Below, one piece after another: positions 1 to 6,887 of a stretch of DNA of 32,594 nt (positions are counted from its first letter, which is position 1; every line of letters starts with the position of its first letter). The DNA is from Saprospiraceae bacterium. GTDB lineage: Bacteria > Bacteroidota > Bacteroidia > Chitinophagales > Saprospiraceae. The stretch is taken from the NCBI GenBank assembly GCA_020628645.1, contig JAHDES010000068.1, positions 1 through 32,594 of the forward strand. Direction: 5' to 3'. The notes below the pieces were generated by a model. The model was given only the letters and a program-made list of their open reading frames with translations, searched no databases and was not told where the DNA came from. Made by a program: the position numbers and the translations under genes.

Positions 1-111
1 TGCTCAAACTCTTGAACTTCGGTAGAATTAGAGCTTAATTCTTACCGTACTATTGTAGACCAAATTTCCAGCTAAAAAACAGCAAAAAAAAGTTAGACTT
101 GATGAAGGGGA

Positions 112-143
112 GGATTCAGTCCGTAAATGCGGCAGTTGAATCC
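112..143. repeat. Two-step inverted repeat upstream of the histidine kinase gene
   Basis: GGATTCA (112-118) pairs perfectly with TGAATCC (137-143). Inside it CCG (121-123) pairs with CGG (130-132), giving a bulged hairpin with a 6-nt loop. No T-run follows on either strand, so it is not a typical intrinsic terminator. It lies about 140 bp before the GTG start at 280, in a 279-bp stretch where I see no other gene. It could be part of the 5' leader, the structured end of an upstream transcript or an operator. The function is unknown. Confidence 0.45.
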
Positions 144-279
144 GTGAAGTAGTCATTTTGGGCGATTTAAGCTGAAAACTGCTTATGAAAAAGTATGTAT
201 CTTTAAGCGTGAATAGAATAAGTTGACCCTATAGACACGTTTCTAATACGAAAGGATTTTTTTAAATTGGTATAAATCA

Positions 280-2163
280 GTGAAGTATTTATTTTGTATA
301 TTATTTTGTTGCGTTTTTGTGTGTACCCATGCACAAAAGAAGGGTCAATGGAAACAAGAAAACAACTTGTCTCAGAAATTGGTCGATGCCCAAATGATGC
401 AAAAAAAATCCCCTGATAAAGCAATTTTATTATTAGAAGAAGTTTTAACCCAAAGCAAAAAAATTAAAGGAGATCCATTTAATAACCAAGCTTCTTACTT
501 ATTAGGTTCGATTTATGCTGATTTAGATCAAAATAAATTGGCATTAGAACGGTTTAACCAAATTGAAACACGTTTGGTAAATACAAAAGATACCTTGCTC
601 GCAAAAACCTATCTGAAGAAAGGAAATATTTATCTTGCTCAAAATAATTTTAAAGCAGCTACTCAATCGTACGAGTTATGTGTTAATTTGAATCCTCCAA
701 AGAATATTTCACTTTCTTGTATGCGTGCTCTAGTGGATACACGGCTCGCGGAAGGCGATCAATCAAAAGTAAATGTAGAGCAAATCACAGAAATTTACGA
801 TAGCTATGATAATGATCTGGATGATAATGATGTCATTGAATTAGATGCTCAAAAAAATCAAGTACTGATTCAACAAAATCAAATCGAAGATGCTGAAAAG
901 GGTTATGGTGATTTATTCGCTAATGCTAATATTGAAAAAGTAAACCCTAAAACGCTTGGTTCAATTGAAAAAACAAAAAAAGAAATCCTAAAACGTAAAG
1001 AAACTCCGCTTTCTAAAATTGACTTCACAGAAAAATCACTTGAACGAAAAAAAGATGCCGCCCTTCCTGCCGACGCACTTATGACCGATATTATTGATTT
1101 GTTTGATTTGTATTGGCGACGCGCAGATTATGAAAAGGCAGCACAATATGTAGACGAAGGAGCTAGTTTGATTGCAAGGGTGAATGATATTTACATGAAA
1201 AAAAATTATTACGAACAGGCGGTCAAATATTACAAGCGACAAGAAAATTATGAACAAGCTTTTTTAGCACAACAAGAATGGACCACGATCAATGATCAAA
1301 TTCAAAAAGAGGAGCGTTCCAAAAATAAAGTACAATTGGATGCATTAGTCAATGCTCGAAATTTAGACATCAAGGAAAAAGACTATTTTATACAAGAAAA
1401 GGATGAACAAATCTTACAAAGCCAAGTACGCAATCAACGCTTATTGATTGGTTTCTTGAGTTTTTTATTGTTGGCGGCTTTGATTTCGTTTTATTTCATT
1501 ATGAAAAATGTTCGTGCCAAACGTAAAGCAAATCAATTGTTGTTATTGAAATCTTTGCGCTCCCAAATGAATCCTCATTTTATTTTCAATGCTTTAAACA
1601 GTGTCAACCAATACATTGCCTTGAATGATGAACGTGCTGCCAATCAATATTTGACCGATTTTTCTAAATTAATGCGGATGGTATTGGATCAATCGCAAAA
1701 GGATTTTATACCCTTAGAAGAAGAAGTTCATCTTTTACAGCTCTATTTAAAATTGGAACATGCCCGTTTTCAAGATAAGTTTGAGTATAGTTTTGAAAAT
1801 AAGATTCAACAAGGAACATCCATTAGTCTGCCACCAATGTTGATACAACCCTTTGTAGAAAATGCAGTATGGCATGGATTGCGATATAAAAAATCAAAAG
1901 GAGAATTGTTAGTTCGATTTTATGAAACAAATAAAAATATAGAAATACAGATTCAGGATAATGGTATAGGTCGAAAGCAATCTAAAGCCTTAAAAACATT
2001 AAATCAGCAAACCTATAATAGTACAGGATTAAAAAATATTCATCAACGCTTAGCCGTGATCAATGAGTTGTATCAAAAAAACTATTCTATCTCCATTGAA
2101 GATGTTGATTCCAGCGTCACTGATACAGGCACTCGTGTGTATATCAAAATCCCCAAAACATGA
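280..2163 (+). CDS. LytS/YehU-type sensor histidine kinase with TPR-like periplasmic sensor
   Basis: Membrane sensor kinase that should autophosphorylate on His and pass the phosphate to the response regulator encoded next. Residues 1-19 form a signal peptide (hydrophobic run ending THAQ), after which about 30-335 is helical with TPR-like repeats. About 340-385 is a predicted coiled coil, and one membrane segment covers about 388-408. The His_kinase domain (PF06580 type) starts near 422 with the box QMNPHFIFNALN, making H433 the likely phosphoacceptor. The ATPase domain has its N box at PFVENAVWHG (N528), G1 at DNGIG (D560) and G2 at STGLKNIHQRL. The start is GTG at 280, which places the signal peptide correctly. 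The stop overlaps the next gene's ATG (ATGA, 4 bp), indicating translational coupling. The TPR-sensor architecture is common in Bacteroidota LytS kinases. The signal sensed is unknown. Confidence 0.92.
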   Translation: MKYLFCILFCCVFVCTHAQKKGQWKQENNLSQKLVDAQMMQKKSPDKAILLLEEVLTQSKKIKGDPFNNQASYLLGSIYADLDQNKLALERFNQIETRLVNTKDTLLAKTYLKKGNIYLAQNNFKAATQSYELCVNLNPPKNISLSCMRALVDTRLAEGDQSKVNVEQITEIYDSYDNDLDDNDVIELDAQKNQVLIQQNQIEDAEKGYGDLFANANIEKVNPKTLGSIEKTKKEILKRKETPLSKIDFTEKSLERKKDAALPADALMTDIIDLFDLYWRRADYEKAAQYVDEGASLIARVNDIYMKKNYYEQAVKYYKRQENYEQAFLAQQEWTTINDQIQKEERSKNKVQLDALVNARNLDIKEKDYFIQEKDEQILQSQVRNQRLLIGFLSFLLLAALISFYFIMKNVRAKRKANQLLLLKSLRSQMNPHFIFNALNSVNQYIALNDERAANQYLTDFSKLMRMVLDQSQKDFIPLEEEVHLLQLYLKLEHARFQDKFEYSFENKIQQGTSISLPPMLIQPFVENAVWHGLRYKKSKGELLVRFYETNKNIEIQIQDNGIGRKQSKALKTLNQQTYNSTGLKNIHQRLAVINELYQKNYSISIEDVDSSVTDTGTRVYIKIPKT

Positions 2164-2909
2164 AAACATTGAAAACACTCATCATTGATGACGAGCAAAC
2201 GAGTCGTCAAATCATTCATAATTATGCCACTAAATATTGTCCCGCAGTACAAGTGATAGGGGAGTGCGCTACGATTTTGGAGGCGGAAAAAGTACTCCAA
2301 CAAAGAGAAGTTGATCTTCTTTTTTTGGATATTGAAATGCCTTATGGCAATGCCTTCGATTTATTGGAACGGGTAGATTGTAGTCAATTTGAAGTGATTT
2401 TTATTACGGCATTTAGCCAGTATGCTGTGCAAGCCTTTAATCGTTCGGCGGTTCATTATTTGTTGAAGCCTATTAATATAGATGAACTCATTCAAGCCGT
2501 TGAAAAAGCAAAAGAACGGATTGAAAACAAGCATTCTTTCAATCACACAAAGATATTATTAGAAAATATCCAATTGCACAAGCATCAAGATCAAAAATTA
2601 GCCTTACCGCTTATTGATGGATTTCGGGTGGTGCGTATGAAAGAAATTTTATATTGTGAGGCAGAAGATAATTTCACCAATTTCTACTTTCAAGATCAAA
2701 CCAAAGCGATGATTTGTAGGCAGCTCAAGTTTTATGAAACTGCACTCCACGAATACGGTTTTTGTCGCATTCATCGTTCTCATCTCATCAACTTAGAATA
2801 TGTCAAACAATACATCAAAGGCAAAGGAGGAACCGTTATCCTTGAAAATGGAAAAGAACTCCAAATCTCCAATAGTCGAAAAAAAGCCTTCTTAGATCAA
2901 TTTAGTTAA
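2160..2909 (+). CDS. LytTR-family response regulator
   Basis: Cognate transcription regulator of the upstream kinase. The receiver domain (about 1-125) has the acidic pair D10/D11, phosphoacceptor D57 in LFLDIEMP, T83 and K103 in LLKP. The LytTR DNA-binding domain (about 148-249) shows the family pattern: YCEAEDNFTNFYF, a FCRIHRSHLINLEYV segment, then the C-terminal ISNSRKKAFL. LytTR proteins bind direct repeats through beta strands. No obvious paired direct repeats were recognised upstream of the operon, so its targets cannot be named. The ATG at 2160 overlaps the kinase stop. The 3' end overlaps the convergent phosphatase gene by 8 bp. Confidence 0.93.
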   Translation: MKTLKTLIIDDEQTSRQIIHNYATKYCPAVQVIGECATILEAEKVLQQREVDLLFLDIEMPYGNAFDLLERVDCSQFEVIFITAFSQYAVQAFNRSAVHYLLKPINIDELIQAVEKAKERIENKHSFNHTKILLENIQLHKHQDQKLALPLIDGFRVVRMKEILYCEAEDNFTNFYFQDQTKAMICRQLKFYETALHEYGFCRIHRSHLINLEYVKQYIKGKGGTVILENGKELQISNSRKKAFLDQFS

Positions 2910-3399
2910 AATATTGTTTTGGATAGTAAAAGTTACGCACCTTAGCAGTTGTAGGGTTGAACTTTTTCCAATCATCTTCAGTTGAATCTATTTGTATGAT
3001 ACCACAAGTGGGCACATTGGCAATGTATTCATCGGAGAAATGATTAGCGAGAGAAGTCCAAGCAGGATTATGTCCAAAAATAACGACTGAATTGATTGAA
3101 GGGTCTAATTTTAAAATCAAATACAGCACATCTTCATGAAAAGCATGATACAAAAGATCATCTGTAACAATGTCTGTTTGAGGAAGCCCGAATGCATCTG
3201 CAAAATAACAGGCAGTGGTAAATGCTCGATTGGCGGTGCTTGAAATGAATCGATCTATTTTGGGATTTTTACCATACAATAATTTTCCCATAAAGGGTGC
3301 ATCTCTCAGTCCGCGTTTGTTTAAAGGGCGCTCTTTATCCATTAAATCTGGATTATCCCAGCTTGATTTGGCATGACGTACCAAAAATATAGTTTTCAT
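2902..3399 (-). CDS. SixA-like phosphohistidine phosphatase (histidine phosphatase superfamily)
   Basis: A 165-residue cytoplasmic protein of the RHG/histidine phosphatase superfamily, closest in motif to SixA, which removes phosphate from phosphohistidine in signalling proteins. It begins MKTIFLVRHAKSSW. R8-H9 is the catalytic pair, K11 and the following SSW are typical of SixA-like members, the second Arg is in SSTANRAF (R58), and the second His is in VVIFGHNPAW (H110). The length matches SixA (about 160 aa). It converges on the kinase/regulator operon, and its stop lies inside the last codons of the regulator. A role in dephosphorylating the neighbouring kinase H433 is tempting but is inference from position only; such genes are often found away from kinases. 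Confidence 0.88.
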   Translation of the reverse strand: MKTIFLVRHAKSSWDNPDLMDKERPLNKRGLRDAPFMGKLLYGKNPKIDRFISSTANRAFTTACYFADAFGLPQTDIVTDDLLYHAFHEDVLYLILKLDPSINSVVIFGHNPAWTSLANHFSDEYIANVPTCGIIQIDSTEDDWKKFNPTTAKVRNFYYPKQYFN

Positions 3400-3417
3400 C
3401 TAATAAGGATTTGCCAA

Positions 3418-3441
3418 TTTATTACCATAGGGTGTAATAAA
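3418..3441. repeat. Inverted repeat in a divergent intergenic region
   Basis: TTTATTAC (3418-3425) and GTAATAAA (3434-3441) form a perfect 8-bp inverted repeat around an 8-nt spacer. It lies in the 197-bp gap between the divergently transcribed phosphatase and SWIM genes, 19 bp upstream of the phosphatase start codon. That placement suits a dimeric repressor operator or a leader hairpin. AT-rich composition makes a chance match possible. Confidence 0.35.
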
Positions 3442-3596
3442 TTCTTAACTTTGTAAGTTGAATGTGTTTTCTCTTTTAAAATCAATAAAAACGATTAAGT
3501 TGTATAACTGTTTATTTATTGATGGTTGCAAAATAGAAAAAAAAATAACCTTCTACAAAAATCTTGTTGTAAAACTGTAACATCATTTATGCTTGT

Positions 3597-5288
3597 ATGA
3601 ATTATTCTTTACTACATATTGAATTACACATTGACGATCATTGGATCGAGCAAGCAGAAATATTGTTGGAAAAAAAGGCGGTTGAAAACCTTTTAAAGGT
3701 GGATAAAAATCTTTGGATTGCCAACGTCTTAGATCGTAAAACGTATGAAGTTGAGATTCAATTGGCCGCCAATCGTGTCAAAGAGATGAGTTGTGAATGC
3801 GATCAATTTGTGACAAATCAGTTGTGTAAACATACCGTAGCAACTTTGCTCGCTGTACGGGAACAAAAAAAGAAAGAAAAAGAAGCATCTACCGAGAAAC
3901 GCAAACGAAGAACAAATTATTCCAATAAGAAATTGACCCTAAATGCTATTTTAGATGCCGTCTCTCACGAAGATCTAATTGCATTCACCCGCGCCTATGC
4001 ACGTTCCAATCGAAATTTTGGCTTGGCTTTAAAGGCGAATTTTGCAGGTTCAGTAGATATTATCGACGCCAAACAGAAATATCTACAAGTGCTGGATGCT
4101 GCCATCAGTATTCATAAATCAGCAAAAGGTAATTTTACTCAACGAAGTATCAAGCATATTCTTAAAATTGTTCATCAACTCAAAGGACAAACGGATGATG
4201 CGATTGCCCTTAAAAATTATGCGGAAGCCAAAGCCATTATAGATGCCATTTTGGAAAAAATAAGTCCAATCATCCGTTTTGGAGAACGAATGGAGGAAGA
4301 AATAAAAAAAATCGTACTCGAACAATTAGAATTATTACAGGAGATTTTAGAAGAACCCATTGCACCTGTTTTACAAGAAGCCATCTGGGAAAACTTGTTT
4401 ATAGAATCGTTTAAATCCTTCTATTTTAATGCAAATTTAGAGAATCACTTTTTTACATTATTATTAGAACAAACCGATGAGGAAGAGAAATTTACTCGAT
4501 TGCATGAAGTGTGTAATCAGCAAATGACCAGACGTGATATTCATCAATCTGCTATTGTAAATATCATCGCCTTTAAATATTCCTTATTTGAAAAAGAAGG
4601 AAACTACAAGGCTGCGCAACAATTGATTGAGGATAATTTGAGCAATCCTGCCATTTTGATTTTAGCCATTGAAAATGCGCTTGCAAAAGAAGATTTATCT
4701 CAAGCTAAAAAATTAGCGCATACAGGTAAAGAAAATAATGATATTAAAAAGGTCAATATTCAATTAGATCAATATCTATTACAAATCGCCGATTTAGAGC
4801 AAGATGAGCAAGCTATTTTTGAATATGCCAAAGCCTGTTTCTTGTCTACCTATGATATGATGTATTATCGTCGATTACTAGATTCGCCTTTATCTACTCC
4901 TGAACTTTCCAATACCTTAATTCAAACCATAGAACGACATCCCTACTCGCTGCAAAAAAGAGATACAATTGCTGCCATTTATGATAAAGAAGAAAAGTAC
5001 GAGGCATTACTCAAGTATATCCAGCGTATTCAATCCCTAGATTTATTAGTGCGCTATGATAAAGATTTGATGACTTTTGATAAAAAACAGGTGTATCATT
5101 TGTATGAATCCATCTTACGTCAATATCTTAAAAACCATCTTGGACGAGTGCCTGCTCAAAAGGTAGGGAAAATCATCCAACATATTCGATCCATAGCCGC
5201 GCATGATTTAGCCGATCGTTTAGTAGATTTATTACGCGCAGATTTTGCGGAGCGACATAGTTTGATGGAGGAAATAGCTTTCTTTTAA
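3597..5288 (+). CDS. SWIM zinc-finger protein with helical-repeat C-terminus
   Basis: A 563-residue soluble protein with no signal peptide. Near the N-terminus it has a SWIM zinc finger: C66 and C68 (SCECDQF), then C77 and H79 (LCKHTV), a CxC-x8-CxH pattern. SWIM fingers bind DNA or proteins and often sit in SNF2 helicases or beside MoxR/VWA genes. Here there is no helicase domain and no such neighbour. A basic linker (about 90-107) follows, and the remaining 450 residues are almost entirely helical with TPR/HEAT-like character (for example QLIEDNLSNPAILILAIENAL), suggesting a scaffold. ATG at 3597 is the first start and leaves the SWIM finger at its usual N-terminal position. No terminator space exists at the 3' end: the convergent gene's stop is 3 bp away. 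The function is unassigned beyond the domain. Confidence 0.8.
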   Translation: MNYSLLHIELHIDDHWIEQAEILLEKKAVENLLKVDKNLWIANVLDRKTYEVEIQLAANRVKEMSCECDQFVTNQLCKHTVATLLAVREQKKKEKEASTEKRKRRTNYSNKKLTLNAILDAVSHEDLIAFTRAYARSNRNFGLALKANFAGSVDIIDAKQKYLQVLDAAISIHKSAKGNFTQRSIKHILKIVHQLKGQTDDAIALKNYAEAKAIIDAILEKISPIIRFGERMEEEIKKIVLEQLELLQEILEEPIAPVLQEAIWENLFIESFKSFYFNANLENHFFTLLLEQTDEEEKFTRLHEVCNQQMTRRDIHQSAIVNIIAFKYSLFEKEGNYKAAQQLIEDNLSNPAILILAIENALAKEDLSQAKKLAHTGKENNDIKKVNIQLDQYLLQIADLEQDEQAIFEYAKACFLSTYDMMYYRRLLDSPLSTPELSNTLIQTIERHPYSLQKRDTIAAIYDKEEKYEALLKYIQRIQSLDLLVRYDKDLMTFDKKQVYHLYESILRQYLKNHLGRVPAQKVGKIIQHIRSIAAHDLADRLVDLLRADFAERHSLMEEIAFF

Positions 5289-5291
5289 ACG

Positions 5292-6341
5292 TTATTCCTC
5301 GTAAAGATCAACTCGTATATTGTCAATTGTAATAGAAGAGTTTACTCTAGAATCGAAATTAAATGAAATAGAGACAACATCCGTTTGTGCCCCTATACAA
5401 TAGACTTCATGTAGATAATCCTCGTATGAATTATTCTCTGTTTCTCTAATTAAATCTACAAAAAAACGATTTAATGAACCATCATTTAGTCGTTCTCTCA
5501 AACTTAATCCAACAGTGAACTCTCCTTCCATATTATTGGTATTGATATCTGCAAAGGCTTTTATATTGGAACATTCCGTAAAATCATTTAATTCAAATCG
5601 TTTGACGATAAAGCAATAGACATCTTCCTCAGTTGTTCCTGTTTGACTTATTGTAATGGTAGTGGGTTCACCATTCGCAGAGGTGTCTTGATGAAAAACA
5701 TAGCCATGAGAATTATTATCTACAGATATTTCTTCTCCATTTTGGTAGATATAAAATTCCCATTCTGTTAAATAATCTTCACTACCTTCTTTGAATATAG
5801 TTCGAACAAAATTGGGTCTTTCTAAAAAATCTGGAGAATCCGTTCCTTCATCAAAAAGTTCATCCAGATAATAGTTTCGCAAATAAGGGTTGTCGTAATA
5901 AGTATTATAATTAGAGCATGTCTCTAATTCCCTACTGGTACACATAATTGAAGCTGGATATCTATTAGGAAAGGTTTTTTCTCGATGTCTGCTGTATAAA
6001 TAAGCATGCCCTAATTCATGAAAAACAAAATTTTCCTTTTCAATAAAAGAACGGCTATTCCAACAGTCTTCATTTTTTAGAATTTCAATTCTTCCCTTTC
6101 CTATTTTATCATAATCCCAAAAACCATATCCACAAGTATTGACACTTGGTAGGGTAAGTTCTTCAACAAACACTGCTTCCATATTAGCAATATCTAGGAA
6201 AACCCCTCTTTTTTCTCCTTCTTCAATAAACGATTCAATAAATGGTCTTAATTCTGGGGCTATTTCTCCAGTAAAAGAATCATCGTCTTTGCAAGAGAAA
6301 CCAATGAGAATAAGGCAAGTTAGCAGAACAATATATTTCAT
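5292..6341 (-). CDS. Putative zinc metallopeptidase-like lipoprotein (HELGH)
   Basis: A 349-residue lipoprotein. The signal peptide ends in a lipobox (IGFSC, Cys17) followed by KDDDS. An acidic patch right after the lipidated Cys is the known Bacteroidota lipoprotein export signal, so surface exposure is likely. The centre carries FHELGHAYLYSRH: H108, E109 and H112 form an HExxH zinc-peptidase motif, with H119 a possible third ligand seven residues on. Several Cys residues before and after the motif (about 70, 93 and on) may form disulfides. The C-terminal 150 residues look beta-rich and match no family I recognise. Peptidase activity is inferred from the motif only. It stands alone, convergent with the SWIM gene. 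Confidence 0.7.
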   Translation of the reverse strand: MKYIVLLTCLILIGFSCKDDDSFTGEIAPELRPFIESFIEEGEKRGVFLDIANMEAVFVEELTLPSVNTCGYGFWDYDKIGKGRIEILKNEDCWNSRSFIEKENFVFHELGHAYLYSRHREKTFPNRYPASIMCTSRELETCSNYNTYYDNPYLRNYYLDELFDEGTDSPDFLERPNFVRTIFKEGSEDYLTEWEFYIYQNGEEISVDNNSHGYVFHQDTSANGEPTTITISQTGTTEEDVYCFIVKRFELNDFTECSNIKAFADINTNNMEGEFTVGLSLRERLNDGSLNRFFVDLIRETENNSYEDYLHEVYCIGAQTDVVSISFNFDSRVNSSITIDNIRVDLYEE

Positions 6342-6432
6342 TTGGTGTGTTTGAGTAGTGAATAATTAAATATATAAGTAGTTTTACCTAATTATTTGGT
6401 CAATAACTGCTTTTAAGATTCACCAAAAAATT

Positions 6433-6524
6433 CCCGCCTGCTGTCGTTAAAATTTATGAAGTCGGGCAGGGTGCGTAACCTCCTTTTCCCGACCTATCGG
6501 TTGCCCTTCGGCGGGACAGGTAGT
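6433..6524. repeat. GC-rich palindromic intergenic patch
   Basis: A patch of roughly 90 bp that is clearly GC-richer than the flanking AT-rich spacer. It contains GTCGGG (6461-6466) pairing with CCCGAC (6488-6493), with inner AGG/CCT pairing. A second stem-loop follows: CCTATC (6493-6498) against GACAGG (6515-6520), around a GCC-CTTC-GGC hairpin. The composition break suggests an inserted repeat sequence rather than native spacer. No coding potential is seen and no second copy exists in this window. Confidence 0.45.
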
Positions 6525-6663
6525 CAGTTTCTTACAATTTTTATGATGAATGCAGTTATTCGACAAGCAAATAAGTTAGGCTCCTTCGCATAAAAATACT
6601 ACAAACAAATAAAATTTAATGCCTTTTACTTTACAGATATTCTTATCTATTTCTATAAAAACG

Positions 6664-6690
6664 AAAAAAGCACATCGAAACCCGATGTGC
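6664..6690 (-). terminator. Intrinsic terminator downstream of the T9SS protein gene
   Basis: Perfect 8-bp stem GCACATCG (6670-6677) / CGATGTGC (6683-6690) with a 5-nt loop. Read on the minus strand it is followed at once by six T residues (plus-strand A-run 6664-6669). It should end transcripts coming from the gene at 6888-10403. If so, the palindromic element at 6691-6856 is transcribed as part of that mRNA's 3' UTR. Confidence 0.75.
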
Positions 6691-6856
6691 TTAAGCAATG
6701 ATCAAATAATAACTTCTCGATTTATGATTGATTCTTTTGCACCAAATACGTCGTTAAAAAGCCTCGTGATAGCTAGGCTATCCCTACGTTTTTTGCCTTG
6801 TCTTGGCACAAAATATTCTTATCAAAATACGAAACTTATTTTTCGTTCATTACTAA
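6691..6856 (-). repeat. 166-bp palindromic element, copy 1
   Basis: A MITE-like sequence whose two arms are imperfect inverted repeats over nearly their whole length. The ends are TTAAGCAATG (6691) and CATTACTAA (6848-6856). The centre is the palindrome ATAGCTAGGCTAT (6769-6781). The central 50 bp (6752-6801), read on the minus strand, match the centre of the element at 14705-14870 at 43 of 50 positions, and the high-coordinate arm read inward shares the same terminal pattern (TTAG, then AATGA, then AATAA). No ORF and no transposase are present. The strand is given to match the orientation of copy 2. Either a non-autonomous mobile element or a structured RNA/DNA site. Confidence 0.7.
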
Positions 6857-6868
6857 CAAAATAAGTTT
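6832..6868. repeat. 11-bp inverted repeat overlapping the edge of element copy 1
   Basis: AAACTTATTTT (6832-6842) pairs perfectly with AAAATAAGTTT (6858-6868) across a 15-nt loop. It starts 20 bp past the stop codon of the minus-strand T9SS gene. One arm lies inside the palindromic element and one outside, so this fold competes with the long hairpin of the element. It may be the gene's original 3' stem-loop, into or beside which the element arrived. Confidence 0.4.
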
Positions 6869-6887
6869 TAGTTAAAAAATTTAAACG

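Larger units (their letters stand above)
6342..6887. other. 546-bp gene-free region with stacked structural elements
   Basis: No credible gene lies between the lipoprotein start (6341) and the stop of the T9SS protein (6888). From left to right it holds an AT-rich leader, a GC-rich patch (6433-6524), a minus-strand intrinsic terminator (6664-6690), a 166-bp palindromic element (6691-6856) and an AT-rich hairpin that uses the element's right arm (6832-6868). Short open frames here have no family features and are rejected as genes. Confidence 0.6.

Noticed and set aside
203-424. 73-codon minus-strand frame at the start of the kinase gene
   Set aside because: Overlaps the kinase signal peptide region antisense; low-complexity product.
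6619-6864. 81-codon plus-strand frame in the 6342-6887 spacer
   Set aside because: It runs through the terminator and the palindromic element, so the reading frame is incidental to the repeat sequence.
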